Part shown: positions 42,602-51,221 of the stretch, piece after piece | Layout of the letters: each line of letters opens with the position of its first letter | Position numbering within the stretch: the stretch's first letter is position 1 | Assembly: GCA_964350445.1 (NCBI GenBank) | Contig: CAYGKA010000001.1 | Location: forward strand, 1-64,000 | Direction: 5' to 3' | DNA from: Hwanghaeella sp964350445 | GTDB lineage: Bacteria; Pseudomonadota; Alphaproteobacteria; UBA8366; Aestuariispiraceae | DNA length: 64,000 nucleotides | Program-made: the position numbers and the translations under genes | The notes under the pieces: generated by a model | Databases searched by the model: none | Told to the model about the DNA's origin: nothing | Seen by the model: only the letters and a program-made list of their open reading frames with translations

Positions 42602-43414
42602 TTATCGGATGTGGTGCCAGCGGCACAGGGCGCGTGAACCCAACATCAGAAAGTAATCCATCAGGAAAGCCAGCAGGGTAATCCACGCGACATAAGGAAG
42701 GATGACATCCATGGCGAGGTAACGCCGGACGAGGAATATCCGGTATCCGAGCCCGCCTTCGGAAGCGATTGCTTCCGCGGCGATCAGGAACAGCCAGGTC
42801 GCGCCCAACATCAAACGGAGAGAGTCGAACAGTCGCGGCAAAACTTGCGGGAAAATGACGTGGATCAGGATTTGCCAGCTGGAGGCGCTCAATGTCTGCG
42901 CCTTGATGAGTTGCTCTTTCGGAATCGCAACCGTGGCCATGGCCATGTCACGGATCAGAAAGGGGGCGACCCCGAAGATGATAAGAACGACCTTCGACAG
43001 CTCGCCCAATCCAAAAATGATGAAAAGGATGGGAAGGACGGCTAGCGGCGGGATGAGCGAGAAGGCCGCCATGAACGGACCGAACAATCTGTTCAGATAG
43101 GGCAGCAGGCCGATCGGCAGTCCCAACACTACTGCGATGACGGTCGAGATCGACAGGCCTATGAAGATGCGTTGCAGGCTGATCAGCGTATCGGTCCAGA
43201 AGACGAACTCGCCGGTACGCCGGTTCTCCGTGAAGGCCAGCGCGTTGATGGCGTCGATGAATGCCGTCAGGCCCGGCATCAGCTTGTCATCCGGGTTGAC
43301 GCTGAGGCGCGCGTCCGAACCGATGAAATAGGCGCCGAGCAGGAACGCGAAAGGTACGATCGCCAGAAGTAGACCGCTATGCCGATCCGGTACGTAGTTG
43401 ATGGCGCGACGCAT
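42602..43414 (-). CDS. ABC transporter permease, urea-carboxylase-region (SsuC/TauC-like)
   Basis: 270 aa inner-membrane permease with about six hydrophobic segments and the EAA-type loop around AEAIASEGGLGYRIFL. The ATG at 43414 has AAGG at 8 nt; the frame extends to a TTG at 43429. It lies 22 bp from the ATPase gene and 109 bp from the binding-protein gene, same strand. Confidence 0.9.
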   Translation of the reverse strand: MRRAINYVPDRHSGLLLAIVPFAFLLGAYFIGSDARLSVNPDDKLMPGLTAFIDAINALAFTENRRTGEFVFWTDTLISLQRIFIGLSISTVIAVVLGLPIGLLPYLNRLFGPFMAAFSLIPPLAVLPILFIIFGLGELSKVVLIIFGVAPFLIRDMAMATVAIPKEQLIKAQTLSASSWQILIHVIFPQVLPRLFDSLRLMLGATWLFLIAAEAIASEGGLGYRIFLVRRYLAMDVILPYVAWITLLAFLMDYFLMLGSRALCRWHHIR

Positions 43415-43523
43415 GATCCTGACCTTCAAAAATAAAGAATGCGAGAGCGGTTGTGGACGGCAGGTCGTGGAAGCCGGTGCGGCCGAAGCCTTGGCCGCAC
43501 CGGTGCTCCTTTTCGACCAGCGA

Positions 43524-44621
43524 TCAGAGTTCGCCCTTCACCGCCATTTCGGTGAAGGTCGAATTGATGCGCAGCTGGATATTGCCCTTGTCGCCCAGGA
43601 CGGTGCCGTCCGGGAACTCGATGCCGATGAAATCGGCCGAGGCGGCCGCTTCGCCGAACAGGCCGACATCGAAGGAGAAGGTCCGCACGAAGTCCCAGGT
43701 CTTCTGATGACGCTTGGAGTTCATGAGATCGAGTGCTTCGGCCGGATCGTAATACATCTTGGTGCTGTCGAGCTGGGCCTTGTATTCCGCGACGGATCCG
43801 CCGGACATGTCGGCGAGGTCCGCGATCATGGATTCAGCGGCGGCGTCGCCACCGTTCATGATCGCCATCGTTTCATACCAGGCACCGACAAGGGCCTTGG
43901 CCACTTCCGGGTGTTCCTTGACAGTCTCGGTATGCATCAGCATCACGTCGACAATTTCTTCCGGCGTGGAGGCGCTGTCGAAAATGCGGTTCGTGCCGGC
44001 GACCTTGGTTTCCATCTGCAGCAGCATCGGGTTCCAGGTGACGGCATGGACGATTTCGTCGGAGCCCATATAGGCGGGGGCGATATCGGCGTCGGTGATG
44101 TTGACGGTCTTCACGTCACGCAGGGACATTCCGTTCAGTTCAAGCGCCCGCGACAGCAGATAGTGCGACACGGTCAATTCGAAGAGGTGAATGGTCTCGC
44201 CTTTAAGCGCTTTGATGTCGGAAGCGGATTTGGAGAGAACCCCGTCATTGCCGTTCGAAAAGTCGCCGGCCAGCACGATCGAGGTATCGACGCCGCTTGC
44301 CGCCGGGATGGTCAGTCCGTCCATCGAGGCGACGGCCATGCCGTCCAACTCACCGGCGGTGAACTGGTTGATGCCGCCGACATAATCGTTGACCTGGATC
44401 ATTTCGATATCGACGCCGTATTTCTTCGCCCATTTGTCCAGGATGCCGCTTTTCTCCATCCAGCCATAGGGCATGAACCCGACATAGATGTTGTAGGCGA
44501 ACTTATAGGTCTTCGCTTCCGCGGCCCCGACGGCGCCCGTCAGCAAGGCCGCGGCGATGGCGACGGCCGAAGCCATTTTCCCTACCGAGAACCTCTTGGG
44601 CGATAACGTATTGGTCAGCAT
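43524..44621 (-). CDS. Periplasmic binding protein of the 'urea carboxylase region' ABC transporter
   Basis: 365 aa with a Sec signal peptide (basic MLTNTLSPKRFSVGK, hydrophobic core, cleavage expected near GAAEA-KTYKF). The mature NMT1/TauA-like fold (FAYNIYVGFMPYGWMEKSGILDKWAKKYG) matches the binding proteins found next to urea/guanidine carboxylase genes and sometimes annotated as urea-binding. Guanidine or another small guanidino or urea compound is the likely ligand. AAGGAGAG precedes the ATG. Confidence 0.9.
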   Translation of the reverse strand: MLTNTLSPKRFSVGKMASAVAIAAALLTGAVGAAEAKTYKFAYNIYVGFMPYGWMEKSGILDKWAKKYGVDIEMIQVNDYVGGINQFTAGELDGMAVASMDGLTIPAASGVDTSIVLAGDFSNGNDGVLSKSASDIKALKGETIHLFELTVSHYLLSRALELNGMSLRDVKTVNITDADIAPAYMGSDEIVHAVTWNPMLLQMETKVAGTNRIFDSASTPEEIVDVMLMHTETVKEHPEVAKALVGAWYETMAIMNGGDAAAESMIADLADMSGGSVAEYKAQLDSTKMYYDPAEALDLMNSKRHQKTWDFVRTFSFDVGLFGEAAASADFIGIEFPDGTVLGDKGNIQLRINSTFTEMAVKGEL

Positions 44622-44645
44622 GTAAAACTCTCCTTCTCCACAGAT

Positions 44646-44663
44646 CGCGGGGTTTTCCCCGCG
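44646..44663. repeat. GC hairpin in the 5' leader of the ABC operon
   Basis: Perfect 7-bp stem CGCGGGG-TTTT-CCCCGCG, about 25 bp upstream of the binding-protein start. No U-tract; could modulate translation or message stability. The leader shows no ykkC consensus. Confidence 0.5.
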
Positions 44664-44746
44664 TGAAACTTGGCTTTGGGCCGTTTCTCTTCCCTGCTTG
44701 TCCGGCGCTTGTTAACGGCGCGCCCGTGTCGATTGCGTTGCATCAT

Positions 44747-45511
44747 TCATTCGGCAGCTACCGGTCCGCAGGCTTCCGGCACAGCCGGCCACCCTTCGGA
44801 CAGCGCCTTTTCAATCCAGTTTTCCAGATCCTCGACGATCGCTTGCACCATCATTTCCCCGTCGGCGGCGGTCGACTCGGACGGCCGCCCGACGACGCCG
44901 TTGGGCGTGGTCGCGGGCATGGCGTATGAAAAGACCTTGCCGGGTGTGACGTCGCCGACGTCCTCCGCCTTTTCCGGGCGGACCATTTCCGGCCGCAGAT
45001 GCATCAGGATGGATGTTTCGCCGCGGTTGGCGTGAATGTCGTCACCGTCGCGCAGATACAGCTCGCGCGCCCGGCGGGAAATTTCCCAAAGCCCCATCGT
45101 CGCATAGCGGCTGTCCGGAAGCTCGTAGCGGAGCTGGAGGATCGCGCTCCGTAAAGGCGGGTCGTTGGTGGCGTGTCCGGACAGCAGAAGCACTTTCCGG
45201 ATGCCGCTCTTTTCCAACCACCGACAGCATTCCAGGACGACCTGGGTCAGCGTCATCGGGTGAAGCGACAGGGTGCCGGGCCATTTGTCGGTATGGCCAA
45301 GGGAGCATCCGTAAGGAATACCGGGCAGTACCAAGGCGCCGCTTTTCTCGGATGCCAGGACCGCAATCGTCTCGGCCGAAATGGTGTCGCACCCGCTGGC
45401 CAGATGAGGGCCGTGCTGCTCCGTCGCCCCAACCGGCAATATGGCGAGGTCGATGCCCGACGCGATGGCGACGCCGATCTCTTTACTGGTCATCAGATCC
45501 CAACGGGGCAT
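44747..45511 (-). CDS. Creatininase-family amidohydrolase
   Basis: 254 aa. Metal-binding pattern of the creatininase family: EQHGPHLASGCDT (Glu, His, Asp), SGHATND and DIHANRGETS (His, Glu). The family includes creatininase (creatinine to creatine), MftE and riboflavin/F420-pathway amidases; the exact substrate is not determined. Creatinine carries a cyclic guanidino group, which would fit the surrounding guanidine genes (inference). The ATG at 45511 follows AGGA; the frame is open to 45562. It is upstream of the ABC operon on the same strand, separated by 125 bp. Confidence 0.85.
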   Translation of the reverse strand: MPRWDLMTSKEIGVAIASGIDLAILPVGATEQHGPHLASGCDTISAETIAVLASEKSGALVLPGIPYGCSLGHTDKWPGTLSLHPMTLTQVVLECCRWLEKSGIRKVLLLSGHATNDPPLRSAILQLRYELPDSRYATMGLWEISRRARELYLRDGDDIHANRGETSILMHLRPEMVRPEKAEDVGDVTPGKVFSYAMPATTPNGVVGRPSESTAADGEMMVQAIVEDLENWIEKALSEGWPAVPEACGPVAAE

Positions 45512-45851
45512 GTGGATTCCTGCGCTGTTTCCTGGCCGCGTTTCGAGGCGGTTCCGCCTCATGCGGATGAATTGGAAAGAGCAATGGATATGCCAGCGCA
45601 GTTCTGTTTGATTCTACTATGTTTTTTTCCGGACAGCATCGTTGGATGCCTATTCTTTGGACTCAACAATTCGAATTAATGCCCATTAAATAGGCAAGCA
45701 TAAAAAATAGTCATTTGCTGTGTTAAGCAAGATCAATGTGCCGGGCCACGGAAATCAAAGGCTTAGTATCATCGAGGTGTCATCGCCCGGAAATGGCCTT
45801 CTTTTTGCTGATCGTCCCCATAATCCTTTAAGCCGATTTTGGGGGTACTCC
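45512..45851. promoter_or_regulatory. Divergent intergenic region, creatininase / glutamine synthetase
   Basis: 340 bp with an AT-rich core (about 45590-45730). The glutamine synthetase frame is open back to 45720 but shows no family similarity there. A small TGCC/GGCA dyad lies near 45680-45695. I see no sigma-54 element or other recognisable site. Confidence 0.35.
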
Positions 45852-47267
45852 ATGAGTGAAGCGACGGTGAACGACCCGGCCTTGATTGCCGAAACCAAAC
45901 GGAAGTTGGAAGAACGCGGCGTCAAATACTGCTTCGCGGCCTATGTCGACGTGAACGGTGTGCCGAAGGCCAAGACCGTTCCGATCGACAAGTTCGAGAA
46001 GATGGCCAAAGGGTCGGAACTGTTCACCGTCGGCGCGATGGATGGGATGGGGCTGATCGGCCCGGAACAGGACGAATGCGCGGCCGTTCCGGATCTGAGC
46101 ACCATGACGGTCCTGCCGTGGGACCGGCGCTTCGCTTGGTTCGCGGCGGACCTCTATTACCACGGTGAACCGTATGCCAATTGCTCCCGCACCATCCTGA
46201 AGAAGGCGGTCGCTGAAGCGGCGAAGCAGGGCTACGTCTTCAATCTGGGTATCGAGACGGAGTTCTACGTCTATCGCAAGACCGAGGATGGAATCGAACC
46301 GGTCCAGGAACGGCCTTTCAAGGGGCCGTGCCCGGCATATGATGTAAACCAGACAATCCAGGCGGCGTCCTTCCTGGATCCGTTGGTGGTGGCGATGAAC
46401 GAGCTTGGCTGGGGTGTCTATTCCTTCGATGCGGAAGGCGGTAGGGGACAGTTCGAAACCGACTTCGACTATGCCGATGCGCTGACCATGGCGGACCGCG
46501 TCACCTTTTTCCGCCTGATGGCGAAGTCGATCGCGCAGCAACATGGCATGGTCGCCTCTTTCATGCCGAAACCTTATTCGACCGACTTCCGGTCAGGTGC
46601 GCATTTCAACATGTCGCTTGCGGATGTCCAAACCGGCAAGAACCTGTTCGACCGGGACGCGGTGGGGACGGGGGCCTTGGCCGACACGCACGGCATCGCT
46701 TTTCCCGACCTCGGCTACCACTTCGTCGCGGGATTGCTCGACCACGCCCAGGCGCTGTCGGCCATCACCTGTCCGACGCACAATTCCTACAAGGGGCTGC
46801 TGGCCCAGGGCGCGATGCCGGATATGAGCTGGGCGCCTGTGCTGCGCTGCTACGGCGACAACAATCGGTCAGCCATGCTGCGCCTGCCGATGAGCCGACC
46901 CTGCATCGAAAATCGCGCACCGGACATGGCGGCCAATTTCTATTTGTCCGCCGCGCTGTCCCTGCGTGCAGGACTGGAAGGCATCGGCGAACAGGCAGAT
47001 CCGGGCCGTCCCTTCAATCAGAACCTCTACCAAAGCCTGGGCAAGGCGTCGGCCAAGGGCGTCCATAAGGTCAAAGGGGGCAGCATCCGCCGTTTGCCGA
47101 GGACGCTTCTGGAAGCGCTGGAAGGGTTCGAGACGGATCCGCTGGTCGTCGAGACATTCGGGGAGGCGTTCCGCGATATCTATCTGGATTTCAAGATGAA
47201 GGAATGGGAGCGCAGCTTCTACACGGTCTATGCGGAAGAGCGCGAGGCGATGCTCGAGTTCCTGTAA
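45852..47267 (+). CDS. glnT: Type III-like glutamine synthetase (GlnT family)
   Basis: 471 aa. ATP-dependent ligase joining glutamate and ammonia (or methylamine in gamma-glutamylmethylamide synthetases, which share this family). Landmarks: FAAYVDVNGVPKAKTVP, GIETEFYVYR, AEGGRGQFETDFDYADALTMADR, ATP-binding SGAHFNMSL, NSYKGL, NRSAMLRLP and IENRAPDMAANFYLSAAL. GGGGGT precedes the ATG. Its position after the guanidine and transport genes suggests assimilation of the ammonia they release (inference). Confidence 0.88.
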   Translation: MSEATVNDPALIAETKRKLEERGVKYCFAAYVDVNGVPKAKTVPIDKFEKMAKGSELFTVGAMDGMGLIGPEQDECAAVPDLSTMTVLPWDRRFAWFAADLYYHGEPYANCSRTILKKAVAEAAKQGYVFNLGIETEFYVYRKTEDGIEPVQERPFKGPCPAYDVNQTIQAASFLDPLVVAMNELGWGVYSFDAEGGRGQFETDFDYADALTMADRVTFFRLMAKSIAQQHGMVASFMPKPYSTDFRSGAHFNMSLADVQTGKNLFDRDAVGTGALADTHGIAFPDLGYHFVAGLLDHAQALSAITCPTHNSYKGLLAQGAMPDMSWAPVLRCYGDNNRSAMLRLPMSRPCIENRAPDMAANFYLSAALSLRAGLEGIGEQADPGRPFNQNLYQSLGKASAKGVHKVKGGSIRRLPRTLLEALEGFETDPLVVETFGEAFRDIYLDFKMKEWERSFYTVYAEEREAMLEFL

Positions 47268-47347
47268 GAGCTGTGCAGTGCCGGCCGATTTTCATTGAGC
47301 GTTGTGCAACGAACTTGGCTGCTCCCGTTCCACGGGCCGTGCCGGGG

Positions 47348-48259
47348 CTAGGCCGGTTCTTCGGTCAGGTTGCTGCGGACGACGGTCAAGAACGCACTGG
47401 CGCTGGGAGAGAGTATTTGTCCAGCACGCCAGATCAGTCCTATTCGTCGCTCGGTGCCGAAATCGGCGATTGGCCGTTGAATCAGTCCCCAATTTCCAAG
47501 GACCGGTAGCGTCAATTCAGGCAGGGCGGTGATGCCGAGCCCCTCGCTGACCAAGGCGCCGGCGGTGGCGAGGTGGGAAACCTCGTATTGCGGTTCCAGT
47601 GGATGGCCGATGCGTTGACAAGCCCAGTCCACCAGTTCCCGGACGCTGGTACCCTTGGCCATGGCGATGAAGGGCATGTTCACGACTTCCTGCCAGGAGT
47701 AGGGCCTGTCCTCCGCCAACGCGCCGTCTGGCCTGCCGATCGCGATAAAGCGGTCCTCCAAGAGGCGCAGAAAGGAAATACGGCTGCGCGGGCTGACTGT
47801 CGCAGCGGTGAAGCCGATATCCGCTTCACCATCTTCAACGGCATGCAGAACGCTGTCCGACAGGGCGTCCAACACGCGGACATCCACGTTCGGATGCGCC
47901 GCCTTGAACCGGGTCAGTAGGCGCGGCAGCAGCCCGGCCGTGACCGACGGCAATCCGGCGATGACCAGCCGTCCGTGGCGCGCGGAAAGATAGGCCTGGA
48001 AATCCGACATCTCCAGATCTGCGACATTCAGCATCCTTTCGGCCAGGGTGGCGAAGGCAGCGCCCTGGTCGGTGGGAGATACATTCCGCGTATCGCGATT
48101 GAACAGGCGTGCGCCGATGGTTTCCTCCAGGGCGACGATCTGCCGTGACAAGGCGGAGGGCGATAGGCCAAGCTCTTCCGAGGCCCGGCGAAAAGAACCG
48201 TGGCGATAGACGGCCATGAAGGTATGGCAGTCGCGCAGATCTGGATAATTGCGATTCAT
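47348..48259 (-). CDS. LysR-family transcriptional regulator
   Basis: 303 aa. N-terminal winged helix-turn-helix (TFMAVYRHGSFRRASEELGLSPSALSRQIVALEETIGARLFNR) and periplasmic-binding-protein-like effector domain. Divergent from the TAXI-TRAP/AtuA operon, which it probably regulates. Two overlapping perfect inverted repeats lie directly upstream of its start. Effector unknown; presumably the imported acid or a catabolite. Confidence 0.9.
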   Translation of the reverse strand: MNRNYPDLRDCHTFMAVYRHGSFRRASEELGLSPSALSRQIVALEETIGARLFNRDTRNVSPTDQGAAFATLAERMLNVADLEMSDFQAYLSARHGRLVIAGLPSVTAGLLPRLLTRFKAAHPNVDVRVLDALSDSVLHAVEDGEADIGFTAATVSPRSRISFLRLLEDRFIAIGRPDGALAEDRPYSWQEVVNMPFIAMAKGTSVRELVDWACQRIGHPLEPQYEVSHLATAGALVSEGLGITALPELTLPVLGNWGLIQRPIADFGTERRIGLIWRAGQILSPSASAFLTVVRSNLTEEPA

Positions 48260-48263
48260 GCAA

Positions 48264-48289
48264 CAATAATAGAATTATTGGAAATTCTA
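48264..48289. promoter_or_regulatory. Overlapping inverted repeats, candidate LysR operator
   Basis: CAATAAT-AGA-ATTATTG (48264-48280) overlaps TAGAATT-N6-AATTCTA (48270-48289). Both dyads are perfect, AT-rich in a GC-rich context, contain T-N11-A spacing typical of LysR boxes, and sit 5-30 bp upstream of the lysR start codon, facing the divergent TRAP operon. Confidence 0.6.
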
Positions 48290-48355
48290 GCAATAAAGTT
48301 TCCGCGCTATCGTTCCCTGCGAGCCTGAAAAACAGGTCGGAAAAGGGAGGAAAGC

Positions 48356-49327
48356 ATGAATACCATCACTCGGGCGCTTTTGGGCGCCACCATAGCATTT
48401 GGCATCGCCGGCAGCGCGACCGCAGCGGACAAGAACCTGCTGGTTGGATCGACCTCGGCCTCGTCCAGCCATTACGGTTATTTTGTGGCCGTCGGACAGT
48501 TGATAAACGACAAGTCGGACGGACTGAGCGCGACGGTTGTCGAGACTGGGGCGACGCTGGACAATATCCGCCGTATGGAACGCGGCCAGGTCGATCTTGG
48601 CTTGGTGACCACGAATGTGGTCCAGCATGCGGTTGCGGGTACCAATAAGTTCGACGGCAATCCTCAGAAACTGTCCTTGCTGTGGGTTTATACCGGCGCG
48701 CCGCAGAATGTCGTGACCCGCGCCGACGCGGGTGTCGAGACCCTCGAAGGGTTGAGTGGCGTGCGCTTCAATCCCGGCATCAAGGGTTCGGCCACTGAAG
48801 CGACGACCGAAGCGGTCTTCGGCACGTTGGGCCTTGCCGCCGACTACGTGCGCGGTTCCACAACGGATATCGTCGGGGCCATCAAGGACAACAGGGTCGC
48901 CGGTTACGTCAAATCGGGCGCCGGCCTGAAACTCGACTCCTCGACGATGGATATCGCGACCCAGACGCCGATCCGTATCCTGGGCTTGAGCGACGCCCAG
49001 GCGGATAAGCTGATCGCCGAAATGCCGGACATTTCCGTGGTCAATATTCCCGCCGGAGCCGCCGATGGGGTTCCTGCTTACAGGACATGGAGTTTCGGCG
49101 TTGGCGTCGCCGCCGGCGCGGACCTGTCGGAAGAGGACGCCTACAAGATCGTCAAGGCCGTCATGGAGGATACCTCGGTCCAGGGTAACGCCATGGCCAG
49201 CGTCAAGGGCGTTAATCTTGCCGAATTGACGCTGCAATACGGTACGGTGCCGCTGCATCCCGGCGCCGCGCGCTGGTTCGCCGAGAACGGCTACGACCTT
49301 CCGGCCAAGCTGAAGCCGGCCAATTGA
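48356..49327 (+). CDS. TAXI-family TRAP transporter substrate-binding protein
   Basis: 323 aa periplasmic binding protein. The signal peptide is MNTITRALLGATIAFGIAGSATA with cleavage near TAA-DKN. The mature part (LLVGSTSASSSHYGYFVAVGQLIND, MERGQVDLGLVTTNVVQHAV) is characteristic of TAXI proteins. The ribosome site GGGAGGA is strong. It pairs with the fused TRAP permease 22 bp downstream. Ligand unknown; most likely an organic acid. Confidence 0.92.
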   Translation: MNTITRALLGATIAFGIAGSATAADKNLLVGSTSASSSHYGYFVAVGQLINDKSDGLSATVVETGATLDNIRRMERGQVDLGLVTTNVVQHAVAGTNKFDGNPQKLSLLWVYTGAPQNVVTRADAGVETLEGLSGVRFNPGIKGSATEATTEAVFGTLGLAADYVRGSTTDIVGAIKDNRVAGYVKSGAGLKLDSSTMDIATQTPIRILGLSDAQADKLIAEMPDISVVNIPAGAADGVPAYRTWSFGVGVAAGADLSEEDAYKIVKAVMEDTSVQGNAMASVKGVNLAELTLQYGTVPLHPGAARWFAENGYDLPAKLKPAN

Positions 49328-49349
49328 TCCAGGCGGGACGGCCAAGTCC

Positions 49350-51221
49350 ATGGTTCCCAAATTCGGGTTTGAAAGAGTGCAACAGGGCTTGGCCGTCCTC
49401 GTCGGCTGTTTCGTCTTCTATACGGCCGCAACCGGGCCGTTCGAGGGGTTGATCCAGCGCGCCGTATTCCTGGCTCTGACAACGGCGCTCGGTTTTGCGC
49501 TATACCCTCTCGGCGCCGGCAGGAAATGGCGGCCCCTAGGGGCGATCGTCGACCTGCTGTTGACCGCCGTCACCGTGGCGGCCTGCGCCTATGTGGTCGT
49601 GCACTACAATAAGATCATGACGACCCTTCCCTGGGCGGAAACGGTCGATATCGCCCTGACCGGCGGTCTCGTGGTTGCGGTTCTGGAACTGGGGCGGCGC
49701 ACCGTCGGTCCAGTCTTCCCGATCCTGGTCACGAGCGGCATTGCCTATGCCCTGTTCGGACAATACCTGCCGGGCGCGCTTCAGCATCGCGGGTTCGACA
49801 TCGCCTTCGTGACGGAGACGATCTTCCTCGGCGATCTGGGCGTTTGGGGCATGTTGACCGGCATCGCGGCAACGGTGATTGCCGCCTTCGTTCTTTTTGG
49901 GGCCTTGCTGCTGCATACGGGCGGGGGCCAGGCCTTCATGGATCTCGCAATGCGGCTCGGTGGGCGCCAGCCGGGCGGCGCGGCCAAGATCGCGACCATC
50001 GCCAGCGGGCTGTTCGGGATGATCTCGGGCTCCGCCGTCGCCAATGTGGCGACGACGGGCAATTTCACCATTCCGATGATGAAGCGGCTGGGCTATCCAG
50101 CCCCGCTCGCCGCGGCGGTCGAGGCGGTGGCCTCGACCGGCGGTCAGATTGCGCCGCCGATCATGGGCGCGGCCGCCTTCGTGATGGCGGAGATACTGGG
50201 CGTTTCCTACCTCACGATCATCCTTGCCGCGATCATCCCAGCGGTGCTGTTCTATGTTTCGGTCTTCGTCACTGTTCACATGATCGCGGTGCGCCGGTCG
50301 CTTGCCGTCGTACCGGAGGATGAACTGCCGCCCTGGTCGACGATCGTGAAGCCGCGCCGTGTCCTGCCCGTCCTCTGCGCATTGGGCGGGCTTGGCATCG
50401 GGATCTGGCTCGGGCGGTCGATTTCCACTTCCGCCTTCTACGGTATCTGCGGTTTGCTGCTGGCCTTCGTTCTTGTCCGCCTGGGGCAAACCCCTTTGCG
50501 GGCGATGGCCGGCATGATCGTCGACGGTTTGGCGGATGCGGGGCGCGGCATGGTTATCATCGGCGTCTTGCTGGCGGGTGCGCAGATCCTCGTATCGATG
50601 ATCAATATGACCGGCATCGGCGTTACGCTTTCCTCGCTGATCGTGACGCTGGCCGGCGATTCGGCCATACTGGTCTCGCTGATCGTCGGGCTCGTCTGTC
50701 TGGTCATGGGAATGGGCCTGCCGACCACGGCGGCCTATGTGCTGGTCGCCGCGGTCCTGGCGCCGGCAATGATCGCGGTGGGCATAGACCCGTTGGCTGC
50801 GCATCTTTTCGTCTTCTATTTTGCGACCATCTCCGTCATCACGCCGCCAGTCTGCGTGGCGGTTTTCGTTGGTGCCGGGATCGCGAGAACGGATTGGTTG
50901 CCAGCCGCGATCGAAGCAGTACGGTTGGGGGCGGTGACCTATATCGTGCCTTTTACATTTTTACTGTATCCGGGGATGACGATGCGTGGCGGGGCGCTTT
51001 CCGTGCTTGAGGCGTTGGTTTCGGGACTGGTCCTCGTCGTCTCCGTGCCCGGCCTGTTATCCGGGACGCGGTTGATCGGGATACGGTTGGTGGATATCTG
51101 CCTGTACGGCACCGCCATCGTGATCGCCATCTGGCCGAACCCCCTGGGGCCGTTCATCGCCGGCGCGATCCTGATCGGTGGATACAGTATCGGACGCCGA
51201 AGAAGAGAAATGGTGCAATGA
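49350..51221 (+). CDS. Fused TRAP transporter permease (DctQM-type)
   Basis: 623 aa inner-membrane sodium-coupled permease, polytopic with many hydrophobic segments. A short N-terminal region stands for the small subunit, and the large subunit carries SGSAVANVATTGNFTIPMMKRLGYP and MGMGLPTTAAYVLVAAVLAPAM, both typical of TAXI-TRAP fused permeases. Its stop overlaps the start of the AtuA-like gene by 4 bp (ATGA), so transport and catabolism are coupled. Confidence 0.92.
   Translation: MVPKFGFERVQQGLAVLVGCFVFYTAATGPFEGLIQRAVFLALTTALGFALYPLGAGRKWRPLGAIVDLLLTAVTVAACAYVVVHYNKIMTTLPWAETVDIALTGGLVVAVLELGRRTVGPVFPILVTSGIAYALFGQYLPGALQHRGFDIAFVTETIFLGDLGVWGMLTGIAATVIAAFVLFGALLLHTGGGQAFMDLAMRLGGRQPGGAAKIATIASGLFGMISGSAVANVATTGNFTIPMMKRLGYPAPLAAAVEAVASTGGQIAPPIMGAAAFVMAEILGVSYLTIILAAIIPAVLFYVSVFVTVHMIAVRRSLAVVPEDELPPWSTIVKPRRVLPVLCALGGLGIGIWLGRSISTSAFYGICGLLLAFVLVRLGQTPLRAMAGMIVDGLADAGRGMVIIGVLLAGAQILVSMINMTGIGVTLSSLIVTLAGDSAILVSLIVGLVCLVMGMGLPTTAAYVLVAAVLAPAMIAVGIDPLAAHLFVFYFATISVITPPVCVAVFVGAGIARTDWLPAAIEAVRLGAVTYIVPFTFLLYPGMTMRGGALSVLEALVSGLVLVVSVPGLLSGTRLIGIRLVDICLYGTAIVIAIWPNPLGPFIAGAILIGGYSIGRRRREMVQ

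Noticed and set aside
44622..44746. Second guanidine riboswitch upstream of the ABC operon
   Set aside because: Leader read on both strands; none of the ykkC consensus blocks is present, only a short GC hairpin.
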